A DNA stretch of 50,635 bases from an uncultured Thiogranum sp. Lineage in GTDB: Bacteria > Pseudomonadota > Gammaproteobacteria > DSM-19610. This document shows positions 41,481 through 50,634 of this stretch, in pieces. Position 1 is the first letter of the stretch; each line of letters opens with the position of its first letter. The DNA lies in the NCBI GenBank assembly GCA_913053655.1, contig CAJXFW010000004.1, positions 1 through 50,635 of the forward strand, written 5' to 3'. The notes under the pieces were generated by a model. It worked only from the letters and a program-made list of their open reading frames with translations. It ran no database searches and was not told where the DNA came from. The translations under genes were made by a program, and so were the position numbers.

Positions 41481-44400
41481 TTCCCTCCAACACCCTGGGC
41501 ACTCAACTGGATAGCGGCCCCGCTCGGCTGGGTGCCCCCCGGCGTCACGGTGAGATCCGCCGCTGTGGCGGCATTCGGGGCGTTTACCCAGTAAGCCTTT
41601 CCTTTTTTTACCGGCTTGTCCAGGCTACCAGCTTTCCGGGCTCGCACCCGGAGTCGGTTTTTGCCTGGATAACCCGTTGTGTCCCAACTGACGGATGCCT
41701 GGCTGCTGTAATCCTGTAACAGCTGCCAGCTACCGTTGGTGGTGACGGAACGGACCTCAAAGCGGTATGCATAGGGACCGGTGCCACCGCTGGCCAGCCC
41801 GGTAAGGGTCACCACCTGGCCCACTGTCTGCGGGCTGGCGACATCGGTAGCCACGGTGACCGATGTTGCCGCATTGACACCGTTTACCCAGAAGGTTTTG
41901 CCGCTCCGAATCACGGGTCCGGTCGTGCCCGCTTCGCGCACCGTCACCTGCAAACGGTTTTTACCCAGGTAGGTCGTCGTATCCCACACCACGCTGGTCT
42001 GTGCCGAATAATTACTCAACATCACCCAGACACCCCCCGTTGCGTCACCTTTGATCCGGAAGCGGTAATTGTAGCTGACCGTCGTAACCGAGACGGCGGC
42101 GCTGACGGTAACCGCTGCACCTTCGGTCTGTGGGCTGTTCAGGCTGGTGTTCAGCGTGACCACCACGGCGGCTTGCTGGATGTCTATCGGCACTGTAGTG
42201 GTCACCCTGTTACCGCCCGAATCACTGACCGTGGCGGTTATCACATGGCTGCCCACAGACAAGGTTGACACGCTCAACGGACTGCCCGTACCCAGCGGTC
42301 CATCGAGTGATGAGTCCCAGCTCACGGCATTGGCCAGGTCACCATCCTCCGGATCGATGGCCGTTGCCGTAAATACGACAGCGTCTCCCGCAGCAAATAC
42401 TTGTGCAGCCACAGGCATCACCACTGCCAGGGTAGGCGGCTGATCGGGCTGAACCAGTTGGGTGGTCACATTACCCGTGCGGTGAACATCATGCCCCAGC
42501 GTTGGCCACGGCGTGGCGGCGAGCCCTCGAACGCCGGCGTACAGGCCGAGCAGGCGGTTGTCCGACGTACCCACATACAGGACACCCTTGTCGTCGATAT
42601 AGGGCGATGCCGCACCCAGCGGGGCGCCGACGGCTACCCGCCAGTTCAGCGCTCCGTCGGGGTTCAGTGCATAGACATAGCCGTCATCCGATCCAAAATA
42701 GAGACCGCCGCCTTTGCCGATCACGGGGTTGGAACGAACTGCGCCGCCGGTTTGATACGACCATTGCATCGTGCCGATGGAATTGACGGCGTAGACAAAG
42801 CCGTCTTCCACTATCACGTAGACCGTTCCGTCAGCACCGATTACCGGTGCTGTAGACACAGGCGCACCCACGGTGAACGACCATGCCAATATACCGGTGT
42901 CTGATGCCAGTGCATAAAGCCGGCCATCGGCAGAACCAATATACACGGTGCCATCGGCACCGATAGCCGGCGTCCCGTTCAGAGCACCGGAAGTCGCAAA
43001 TGTCCACAGCTCGGTGCCTGTCGTATCAAGCGCGTGTACCACACCATCGGCTGTTCCAACAATCACGACATCGTTGGCGTTGATGACGGGTGCCGTTGTA
43101 ACGTCTGCTGTCAGTACCGTGCTCCATTGGAGGTTGGTGGAGGAGCTGAGTTTATAAAATGTATTCGGTGAAGACCCGAAATAAATCGACCCGGTTGAAT
43201 CCAGTGCAAACCCCGGGGCCAGTTGAGTCCCATAGCTATTCGATGAAATGAACTGCCCGTTAAGTTTCACCGACCTGACCCCTGGAAAATTTCTATCCGG
43301 AATCATAATTCTGTCAAACGTGGTTATTACCGGTGTCACAGGCGTAATCTGACCAGAGAAAAAGCTCCACTCGATATTCCCCAGGTAATGAACTTCACCG
43401 AGCCCCGCAAAGACCGGATTGCGATCAGCATGATGGACCGGAGCTCCTTCAACCGGTCCGTTTACCGATAATGACCAGAGCTGTGTGCCAGGTGCCGGTA
43501 CGGAGAGCGGGTCCAAAGGTTCTGTACCCAGACGGAACTCAATCGCATCAATCGCACCGTCGCCATCGCTGTCACGTTCGCTCGTGTTGGAACGCGGATC
43601 AAGACCGCGCGCCACTTCATACCCATCCGGCATCGTGTCCCCGTCGGTATCTGCATTATAGGGGTGGGTTTGTGCCTGGAATTCTTCAAGGTTGCTTAGT
43701 CCATCGCTGTCAAAATCCAGGCCGGCGTCCAGCGGATTGGTCGGGTCGCTGTTAATCCAGCGCTCATAACAATCCGTGATTCCATCGCCATCCTGATCAA
43801 TGCCGGCACAGCCTTCCACGGACCGGGTTTGTCGAAGGTTACCACCACGAATAGGCCATATTGCACTGCTCGGCGTTGCGTTATCGTTGTTGTTAAGCGC
43901 GTAGAGCGTACTGATGCCGGGCTGAGTTGCCACGGTGAGCAGTGTTCCATCCGGCCCCATAGCCACGTCACTAATTTGATCAGCAATTATGTACGAAGTA
44001 GCCCATTTCTGAGTACGGTTACCGGAAAATGAATAGACCACATTTTCACCCCTCTCAGAAAGAGTCTGATAAACTTGATCATTTTCAGCGAGCAGCGGCG
44101 TATATTGATTTACATTCAGCAAGCCCGGATCGTTGGACCACTCCCCATTCGGGTTCTGGGTCAGATTAGGCGGATAGGAAAAAATGCGCAGTGTTGACGA
44201 GTATATATTGCCAAGGCTGTCAATGACCGGGCTGGTGGGCGGATTAACCTCGCCGCCTACAGTTATACCCGCTCTTGTCTGACGCTGAAAACTACCGTCT
44301 GGATTAATGGCAACCAGCCCGTCTACACCACGGCTTTGTGAGTAAACAGCAAGATACAGACTACCATCTACACCGATCGCCGGTTTCCCGGTGACATCTG

Positions 44401-47400
44401 CGTCGAGTCCATAGGTCCATTTCAGGCTACCATCCGGATTGATCGCGTATACCGCCTTGCCTTGTGTGGGGTCTTCGGAGCAACTGATTGTTGGTGTTCC
44501 CGTACAGGCGGTCACGGCATAGACCTCACCACCGACACCGGCGACAATAGATTCGCCAAATGAACCTGCAGGCACGGAATATATCCACAGCAAGCCACCT
44601 TGTGCATCTAACGCGTGTATGTCTGCACTGGTGGTGGACGTGGCAGGTGAAACATAGACCCGATTTTCGGTAACCGCCAAAAATCCACCCACTGAGTAGC
44701 TCCAGAGCAGGGATCCGGCGGTATCATAGGCATAGGTGCCGGCGCCATCGCATGAAGCGATAATGGTGCCGTTCCGGCTGATGGCGACCTGCCCGGCAAT
44801 AGCACTGTTACTGCCGCCAGGTTTTCCTCCTCCACCGGGTATTCCACCGCCACCTTTTCCTCCTCCAAAAATACCGCCGATAACCGCGCAGCTACCAGCG
44901 CCGGGCAGGCGATTCGACCAGAGCGCGGTACCTTGTGCCGAAAACGCATGCACTGTCGCAACGCCGGCATCTGCCGATACGAGATATAGTGTCCCATCGT
45001 TACTCACAGCCGGGAAGCTGGCAAGGCCGCTCACACTGGTACTCCAGGTAACCGAGCCGCTCGGCACTGAACTCGCGTCCTGCGGATCGGAATCACCCAA
45101 AGATTCCTGGAGATTGGTAAACCCGTCACCGTCGGCATCAGCCGCTGCATCGTCTACACGTGGGTCCAGTCCGTTTTGAACTTCAAAGCTGTCGGACATT
45201 CCGTCGAAATCGGTATCTGCATTAAACAGATTCGTTTTATACTGGAATTCCTGTAAGTTCGTCAGCCCATCGCCATCGGGGTCAGCCGCACCGTCTGCGG
45301 CGTTTGCAGGATCAAGGCCTACTTTCAACTCAAAGCAATTCGGGATGCCGTCACCATCGGTATCTGTAGAGGTGGCATCGCAGATATCCTCTCGAATAGC
45401 CACGAGGTTGGATCCAAGCCGGATGTATTCCTTTGTGATGATATTGGCGTCGTCGTACTCATACATCAGCTGTCCGGCCTGGCTGTACAAGGTATAAATT
45501 GTTGTACTTGATGTCTGTTCGACGGTTCGGCGTTTATTGCCGTCATAACTGAAGGTATTACCCGCTACCACCTGCGTCAGGTCAGACGAATCGTCGTAAA
45601 CATAGCTTCGACTTCCATCGGAAGTGACGTTACCGAACACATCATAGGCAAGCTGGGCAGAAAGGCTGCCCGTGACGCTATCAAGGAGATTACTGGTGGC
45701 GTTATAGCTGTAGGTCTGGGTCTGACTGCCAATCATTTTACTGGACAGATTACCGACACTGTCGTAGGCAAAGTTGCCAATGCCCCAGGTACCGTTTGCC
45801 GATGTCAGCCGGTTGATGCCGTCGTACACCATAGCAATATCGTTGGTAGGATTGATGCTGTCGCTGATAGAGGTGACGTTACCTGCGAGGTCATACAGGT
45901 AACCCAGGCCAACAATACCGGCTGTAGAAATGGCGGAAGGTAACAAACGGTTGTTCAGCTGGACATCCAGTTGGGTGCCGTTCGCGTACTGAATAGTTCG
46001 AATATGACCACTCGGGTGAAAGTCTACGGCTGTCACGAAACCACTCACCTGTGTCGGCCACCCATAGCGGTTGGGCGAATAACTAATGGACAAACCGCTC
46101 GGGTAGGTGACCTGACTCAGGGCGTCGAGTGCATTGTACTGATAACCCAGGTCAAACTGCTGACTGCCAACAACCAGTCGTTCCGAGCTCAAGTTATCGT
46201 TGTCGTCATAACTGTACGTCCAGGTCGTATTACCTCTTATCAGTGAGGTCAGATTATTATTGGCATCGTAATTGTTAAAAATATCCGGTGTGGCACCGGG
46301 ATAGTTCACCGTTTTCAGCCGATTCAACCCGTCATAGCTAAACGCGTTTGTCCGGGCGGATGTACCTGTGCCGTACGTTTCAGACAGTTTATTGCCGAGC
46401 GCATCGCGCGTGTACTGGATTACACCGATTTCCGGGTGTGTTTCGCTTGTCAGGTAATAGCGACTGTCGTAGGCAAATCCGCGCTGAAAACTGCCTTGCT
46501 GGATACTGGTCACAAGGTCGAGTGTGTTGCGGGCAATGGTGGTAACAACCGACTCCGGGGACTCCATGCGCATCAGCGCCCGTTGGTCCGGCGATCCATA
46601 GGCACGATAGAAAAATCGGGTGACGTTGCCGCGTGGATCTGTGGCCCGGACCTGATTTCCGCCCAGATAAGCAAACTGCGTAGTGACGCCCCCCGGTTGT
46701 GACTGTGTCAATACTCTTCCCAGAGCGTCATATGAGGTCGTGGTACCCAGGGTACTGTTTGGATAGGACTCAAAAACCTTGTTGCCGATATTATCGTAGC
46801 GGGTGGTCTGCTGAATACTCTCCCCGGTAACCGTATCATCGCTGATCGAAGTAACAACGCGTCCAAATCCGTCACGCAACTCTCGTTTTCTGAAACCACC
46901 CCGTGTCAGAATCGTTTCATTCGCGCTTGGACGCGTGATCGCGACCACGGCCCCGCGTGGTTGTGTGATGGACGTGACTCTGTTCAGGCTGTCATAGGTA
47001 TACTGTGTTGTCTTGCCCCGTCCGTTGGTCTCGGACTGTATGGTGCTCGCTGCATTGACGACCCGGTTAACGGTCACGCCTTCAGGCTGTACCTCATTCT
47101 GCGGAATACCTCTGAAATAGTTGTTAAAGCGTTTTATCGAGCCGCGCGCATCCTGAACGGTGGCCACATTACCTGCTGGATAGTAGGTAAAACCGGTCGT
47201 TACACCGTACTTGTTCTCGGTGAGTGTGTTCCCATTACCATCGAAGGTACGTGTAATACTCCCAATGCCCTGGATGGTTTCATTCGGTACCAGCTTCAGC
47301 AACCATTTGGCAGTATCAGGTTGATACACAAAATGGGTAGTTTTTCCGGCCTGTCCTTGTTCAACGATGTTTTGTGGATTCCCGTATACGTCGTAGTTGC

Positions 47401-48991
47401 TGAAAGTGGTGACGTAATCTGTACCGTCACGCTGGAGCGTCTTTTCCAGCATAATCGGAGAATAAGTGTTTTCATCAATGGCAGCACGACTGGGTCGGAA
47501 ATCATTTTGTTCCGAGATAAACAGCTTGCCCCATTTGACCGTTTCTTTTTCGAGCACACTCCCGCTGCAGGCAGGCCCCGCATACTGCCTCCGCTCAAGC
47601 AGCAGGCCGACGGTCCACACGCCGTCATCCAGGTTATCATTGGGATTGAAATTAATGCTTTTGATCCCGACGTGCTTGTAGGTTGTACAAAATTGCGGCC
47701 CGCGCACCCGGGTTTCATCCAGCGTCGGGAAAGAAATCTCGCTGATCAACCCGTCCAGAGCGCCGGGCGCAATGCTGTGTGGTCGGTACTCGTAAATCCA
47801 GGTACCGTTTTCGATGGTGTTGCCGCGCTGGATTTTACGACTCACGACAGTGGTGAGTATGTCCGCGCCCAATGCCCCGGGCCGGGTATCGAAAGCGACG
47901 CCGGCGTACTCGTAGTCGATGGCCGCCCCCTCTGGCAAGGTAATGGTTTTTATTGAAAACCGGTTTGGATTATTTTTCCCCGTCACAACATCGGGTCCGT
48001 TCGGGTCATCCGGATAGTAGCTGTAGCGCCAGACGATTTCACTGACAGGGCTTTCGACCCGGGTCAGGAGATACCAGGGCGAGGTGAATCCGGTGCTCGT
48101 GAACTGGGCCGGGGTATAAATATACCGCCAGGTTCTTTCCTCGGCAGTACCGGGGTAGGCCGTAATCTTGTCCAGGCGCACATCTTCCTGAAGCGCGCCT
48201 TTTGTATAGAAAAACCGTACCTCGCGACCGTCCGAAGCCGTGACACTGTTAATCAGTGCGTAGGATGATGATGTGAAGTCATAATCGATAGTCAGTAAAT
48301 TCCCGTTACGATCCTCAATAGTATTTACTAACAATGGTAGGTTGTTTGTCTGGTCTCCGATTTCGGTACGCCCCCGAACGCCCAGGGTATATTTGGTCCC
48401 GTCAGGCGACTGAACCACCAGGCCATCGATGTTTGACCAGGGGTTATTAACCGCAGGAAGACACGTGGCGATCCATTGGTCCTTGCTGATCATGTGATAA
48501 GGCGTAGTTGCAGAATATTCGGTAACCAACACCTTTCGTGAACCATCCGAGGCTTCGAAGGTTGGATTACGGTTTGACGCCGGCAGCTTGGGCCCGGTGA
48601 CCACCGTTCCCAGCGTATCGCACAGCACGGTATTGGGTGCCGTCCAGACACGACCAAAATGAATGCTCCAGCCGATACCGGTCACCCGACGCTCCTGGCG
48701 TTGTTCCAGAAACGGCTCCGCTCCCTGTATCGACCGGTAGGTCCGGTTAACGACAATATCCAACCCGCCATCACCGGGAAGCACCAGGTCCTGGTATTGA
48801 AGCAACAAGCCACCCGAGAACGGGTCAATCGCCTCATTGCCCAAACCGTTTTCGTAAGCCCGCCCTTTGTTCAGGCCGGGCTCGCTGTAGAAATCCGGGA
48901 TCTTCAGATTGTTCGCAAATGCATTGGTGCTAATGATGATCGTGAGAAGAAAAAAAACGGAGACAATCCCTTTATTTTGATGCGGTGACAT
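41279..48991 (-). CDS. Giant secreted RHS/YD-repeat shell protein with TSP3, PQQ-propeller and Ig-like modules, lacking core and tip
   Basis: A 2570-residue exported protein. It has a signal peptide (1-26, STNAFA). An RHS-type N-terminal region follows (about 30-560, IDPFSGGLLLQYQDLVLPGDGGL). YD repeats cover about 585-1190. TSP3 calcium-binding repeats (DTDGDGIPNCFE, DADGDGFTN) lie at about 1195-1310, a first PQQ-like propeller at about 1310-1720 with a glycine-rich loop near 1361-1395, TSP3 again at 1725-1830, and a second propeller at 1833-2172. A PKD/cadherin-like domain (2174-2267) and three Ig-like repeats of about 100 residues (WDTTxxxGKxRxxVRxRxAG) end the protein. The YD region stops at EYIRLGSNLVAIRED, where family members continue with the RHS core; that part is instead encoded by the next gene. 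It probably forms a cell-surface or released toxin shell. Confidence 0.9.
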   Translation of the reverse strand: MSPHQNKGIVSVFFLLTIIISTNAFANNLKIPDFYSEPGLNKGRAYENGLGNEAIDPFSGGLLLQYQDLVLPGDGGLDIVVNRTYRSIQGAEPFLEQRQERRVTGIGWSIHFGRVWTAPNTVLCDTLGTVVTGPKLPASNRNPTFEASDGSRKVLVTEYSATTPYHMISKDQWIATCLPAVNNPWSNIDGLVVQSPDGTKYTLGVRGRTEIGDQTNNLPLLVNTIEDRNGNLLTIDYDFTSSSYALINSVTASDGREVRFFYTKGALQEDVRLDKITAYPGTAEERTWRYIYTPAQFTSTGFTSPWYLLTRVESPVSEIVWRYSYYPDDPNGPDVVTGKNNPNRFSIKTITLPEGAAIDYEYAGVAFDTRPGALGADILTTVVSRKIQRGNTIENGTWIYEYRPHSIAPGALDGLISEISFPTLDETRVRGPQFCTTYKHVGIKSINFNPNDNLDDGVWTVGLLLERRQYAGPACSGSVLEKETVKWGKLFISEQNDFRPSRAAIDENTYSPIMLEKTLQRDGTDYVTTFSNYDVYGNPQNIVEQGQAGKTTHFVYQPDTAKWLLKLVPNETIQGIGSITRTFDGNGNTLTENKYGVTTGFTYYPAGNVATVQDARGSIKRFNNYFRGIPQNEVQPEGVTVNRVVNAASTIQSETNGRGKTTQYTYDSLNRVTSITQPRGAVVAITRPSANETILTRGGFRKRELRDGFGRVVTSISDDTVTGESIQQTTRYDNIGNKVFESYPNSTLGTTTSYDALGRVLTQSQPGGVTTQFAYLGGNQVRATDPRGNVTRFFYRAYGSPDQRALMRMESPESVVTTIARNTLDLVTSIQQGSFQRGFAYDSRYYLTSETHPEIGVIQYTRDALGNKLSETYGTGTSARTNAFSYDGLNRLKTVNYPGATPDIFNNYDANNNLTSLIRGNTTWTYSYDDNDNLSSERLVVGSQQFDLGYQYNALDALSQVTYPSGLSISYSPNRYGWPTQVSGFVTAVDFHPSGHIRTIQYANGTQLDVQLNNRLLPSAISTAGIVGLGYLYDLAGNVTSISDSINPTNDIAMVYDGINRLTSANGTWGIGNFAYDSVGNLSSKMIGSQTQTYSYNATSNLLDSVTGSLSAQLAYDVFGNVTSDGSRSYVYDDSSDLTQVVAGNTFSYDGNKRRTVEQTSSTTIYTLYSQAGQLMYEYDDANIITKEYIRLGSNLVAIREDICDATSTDTDGDGIPNCFELKVGLDPANAADGAADPDGDGLTNLQEFQYKTNLFNADTDFDGMSDSFEVQNGLDPRVDDAAADADGDGFTNLQESLGDSDPQDASSVPSGSVTWSTSVSGLASFPAVSNDGTLYLVSADAGVATVHAFSAQGTALWSNRLPGAGSCAVIGGIFGGGKGGGGIPGGGGKPGGSNSAIAGQVAISRNGTIIASCDGAGTYAYDTAGSLLWSYSVGGFLAVTENRVYVSPATSTTSADIHALDAQGGLLWIYSVPAGSFGESIVAGVGGEVYAVTACTGTPTISCSEDPTQGKAVYAINPDGSLKWTYGLDADVTGKPAIGVDGSLYLAVYSQSRGVDGLVAINPDGSFQRQTRAGITVGGEVNPPTSPVIDSLGNIYSSTLRIFSYPPNLTQNPNGEWSNDPGLLNVNQYTPLLAENDQVYQTLSERGENVVYSFSGNRTQKWATSYIIADQISDVAMGPDGTLLTVATQPGISTLYALNNNDNATPSSAIWPIRGGNLRQTRSVEGCAGIDQDGDGITDCYERWINSDPTNPLDAGLDFDSDGLSNLEEFQAQTHPYNADTDGDTMPDGYEVARGLDPRSNTSERDSDGDGAIDAIEFRLGTEPLDPLSVPAPGTQLWSLSVNGPVEGAPVHHADRNPVFAGLGEVHYLGNIEWSFFSGQITPVTPVITTFDRIMIPDRNFPGVRSVKLNGQFISSNSYGTQLAPGFALDSTGSIYFGSSPNTFYKLSSSTNLQWSTVLTADVTTAPVINANDVVIVGTADGVVHALDTTGTELWTFATSGALNGTPAIGADGTVYIGSADGRLYALASDTGILAWSFTVGAPVSTAPVIGADGTVYVIVEDGFVYAVNSIGTMQWSYQTGGAVRSNPVIGKGGGLYFGSDDGYVYALNPDGALNWRVAVGAPLGAASPYIDDKGVLYVGTSDNRLLGLYAGVRGLAATPWPTLGHDVHRTGNVTTQLVQPDQPPTLAVVMPVAAQVFAAGDAVVFTATAIDPEDGDLANAVSWDSSLDGPLGTGSPLSVSTLSVGSHVITATVSDSGGNRVTTTVPIDIQQAAVVVTLNTSLNSPQTEGAAVTVSAAVSVTTVSYNYRFRIKGDATGGVWVMLSNYSAQTSVVWDTTTYLGKNRLQVTVREAGTTGPVIRSGKTFWVNGVNAATSVTVATDVASPQTVGQVVTLTGLASGGTGPYAYRFEVRSVTTNGSWQLLQDYSSQASVSWDTTGYPGKNRLRVRARKAGSLDKPVKKGKAYWVNAPNAATAADLTVTPGGTQPSGAAIQLSAQGVGGNGSYDYEFQVKGPSTGGKWQVLQPMGTLSTYNWDTTGLLGRHRVRVRLRNAGTDDKPVHRGRNITLQ

Positions 48992-49036
48992 AACTTTTCC
49001 CTAAGTTTTAGATTAACGATTAATTTGACTGTGATT

Positions 49037-49075
49037 CGAGCTAATACGTAGATCCTGTTTATCCTGCGTAGCTCG
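49037..49075. promoter_or_regulatory. Inverted repeat upstream of the giant RHS gene
   Basis: CGAGCTA (49037-49043) and TAGCTCG (49069-49075) form a seven-base dyad with a 25-bp spacer, 46 bp before the ATG of the giant gene. It may be an operator or leader hairpin. The 233-bp spacer 48992-49224 otherwise holds no gene. AGGG precedes the giant gene ATG. Confidence 0.3.
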
Positions 49076-49224
49076 TAGTATTTTCGTTGGCCGGTGTCTG
49101 GCATATACAATGGGCTAATTCCTACTGTAGTGGTCAGTATGGAAATCATCTTGAAAGGATTTGTCGGTTTACTTTGTCTATAAATTTAGTCCCTTTAAAA
49201 AAGCATTTCTTCCTTTTGGAATAA

Positions 49225-49818
49225 CTAATCTGTGCGGTAGGCATTACAAAACTTATCTATTAAAGAATTTTTATCAACTGCACCGTAGGCATACTCCGCC
49301 GCTGGTTTCACACCGCCTAATAAATCTAAGTTGTAAGACGATCTAAATAACTTCATATATTCGCGTTCAGCGAAAGCACAAATTCCTATATCTGCTCCTC
49401 TGTTACCAAAAACCGCCCATTTACCGCAAGAAGATAGTGCAATTATCGAATCGGATGAGTGCATCTGTACTGAGGCAGGATTATCATCTGTAAATCCGTT
49501 CACAGCTAGTAAATAGTCGTCTTCACTATCATTCGTCAAAAACTGAATCGCAGCAATGATCTCAAAATCGCTCTCAAAATTTTGTTTGGGTTTCGAATCT
49601 ATTGCCACCAACCAGTATTCATTTTCTCCAATTTCCATCAGATACTGCCTGATATGGTTATAGAAGAGCCCCATAAATAATTCATCAAATGTAATAAAAA
49701 GAAAAAATTTGAACGCACCTCTGAATACCTTGTCAGGTAATGCTTTAGATTTATCAAGCACTCTATCAATATAAGTATGAATGAGACTTAGATCCTCTTT
49801 TAAAGAAACAACCCTCAT
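49225..49818 (-). CDS. Putative immunity protein of the upstream secreted toxin
   Basis: A 197-residue protein without signal peptide. Hydrophobic and aromatic patches occur (FRGAFKFFLFITFDELFMGLFY) but no clear transmembrane helix pair. I do not recognise the family. Its ATG shares one base with the stop of the preceding secreted protein (TAATG), which makes toxin-immunity coupling the best guess. The AT-rich composition matches its neighbours and differs from the giant gene. Confidence 0.6.
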   Translation of the reverse strand: MRVVSLKEDLSLIHTYIDRVLDKSKALPDKVFRGAFKFFLFITFDELFMGLFYNHIRQYLMEIGENEYWLVAIDSKPKQNFESDFEIIAAIQFLTNDSEDDYLLAVNGFTDDNPASVQMHSSDSIIALSSCGKWAVFGNRGADIGICAFAEREYMKLFRSSYNLDLLGGVKPAAEYAYGAVDKNSLIDKFCNAYRTD

Positions 49819-50336
49819 TACTTTTCCCCCAACCGGATCTTTGACAGGGGGCGATTGTTTTTGAATACCTCGGCTGTAGGCCCATCGGTGGAATTCGAAA
49901 AACTCCTAGTTGTGAATTTTTTTTCGCCTTTGTTGAAAACGTTTATTGGGCCATTCTTCGTAGGAATTGTCGATTGTGAAAATCCATCACCCAGTAAATT
50001 CTTTTCGAATTCGCTTTTAGGTGCATCAGTTTTTATGTTTGGTAACTTTGATCCAGGCTTCGTAATGTCTTTAATATTTGAAACTGCTCTGTTTGGAACA
50101 TCAAAATCACTGATTAAAGCCAAAAAATACCCGTCCTGGACATCTTGGGCTTGAGGCTCAATAGATAGATCGCCGCAACAAACGTGTAAGTTTATAGTGG
50201 CATCATAGACATATTCATTGACATCATGAGTAACATCTTCCGCATCGTACTGGTGTTGTGTAACAGATATCCCCCATGTTTGGCCAGCAACGAAAAGAAT
50301 TAGAAAAAGTAGAGTAAGTCTAAAGATGGCGTTCAT
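49818..50336 (-). CDS. Small secreted toxin-like protein without an RHS core
   Basis: A 172-residue protein with a Sec signal peptide (MNAIFRLTLLFLILFVAGQTWG). The middle has vicinal cysteines (HVCCGDLS). The C-terminal 80 residues (KPGSKLPNIK, KSEFEKNLLGDGFSQ, GPINVFNKGEKKFTTRSFSNSTDGPTAEVF, ending KIRLGEK) look like the tip domains of polymorphic toxins, where xSEFxKNL and STGGPTA-like words recur. The activity cannot be named. No RHS strands or other trafficking domain are attached. The next gene overlaps by one base and is its likely immunity gene; the upstream Imm32-like gene overlaps its start by 4 bp. Confidence 0.7.
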   Translation of the reverse strand: MNAIFRLTLLFLILFVAGQTWGISVTQHQYDAEDVTHDVNEYVYDATINLHVCCGDLSIEPQAQDVQDGYFLALISDFDVPNRAVSNIKDITKPGSKLPNIKTDAPKSEFEKNLLGDGFSQSTIPTKNGPINVFNKGEKKFTTRSFSNSTDGPTAEVFKNNRPLSKIRLGEK

Positions 50337-50563
50337 TCATCTGTCCACCTAAATATTTTCACGTGGTGAATCAATTCTGATTTCTCATTCTGCTTAACAT
50401 TCGAAAGCTCTTCACCACCCCAGTCTTCAGTCATTAAATGCAAGTGTTCATTGCCTTCAACGCTTGTCAGTTTTTTGATCTGCTTAACTAGTTCTTGCAA
50501 GCCCTCACTATCGGCATGAATCTCTAACTGTTCAGAATCCTTATCCCATTCAAAAGTCAGCAT
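50333..50563 (-). CDS. Imm32-like immunity protein
   Basis: A 76-residue cytoplasmic protein. MLTFEWDKD, IHADSEGLQELVKQI, EHLHLMTEDWGGEEL and the terminal HHVKIFRW match the Imm32 immunity family as I remember it. Its toxin would lie upstream, beyond the right edge of the window, since immunity genes follow their toxins. The ATG at 50563 is preferred because GAGGGGA precedes it; an upstream in-frame GTG would overlap that motif. It overlaps the start of the next gene by 4 bp. Confidence 0.75.
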   Translation of the reverse strand: MLTFEWDKDSEQLEIHADSEGLQELVKQIKKLTSVEGNEHLHLMTEDWGGEELSNVKQNEKSELIHHVKIFRWTDE

Positions 50564-50586
50564 AACTGCTCCCCTCACTTAATCAA

Positions 50587-50634
50587 ATACCACCCGCAGA
50601 GCGGGTGGTATGATGAAAGCCCCCAGAGGGGGCT
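50587..50634. repeat. Two consecutive perfect hairpins with AGA loops
   Basis: The first is ATACCACCCGC, AGA, GCGGGTGGTAT (50587-50611, 11-bp stem). The second is AGCCCCC, AGA, GGGGGCT (50618-50634, 7-bp stem). Both loops are AGA on the plus strand. They sit between the Imm32-like gene and the window edge. No T-run is visible inside the window, so their role (terminator pair, REP-like repeat, recombination site) is open. Confidence 0.6.

Noticed and set aside
46961-47956. Plus-strand frame of 331 codons inside the giant RHS gene
   Set aside because: It mirrors the repetitive YD region and has no domain or export signal of its own.
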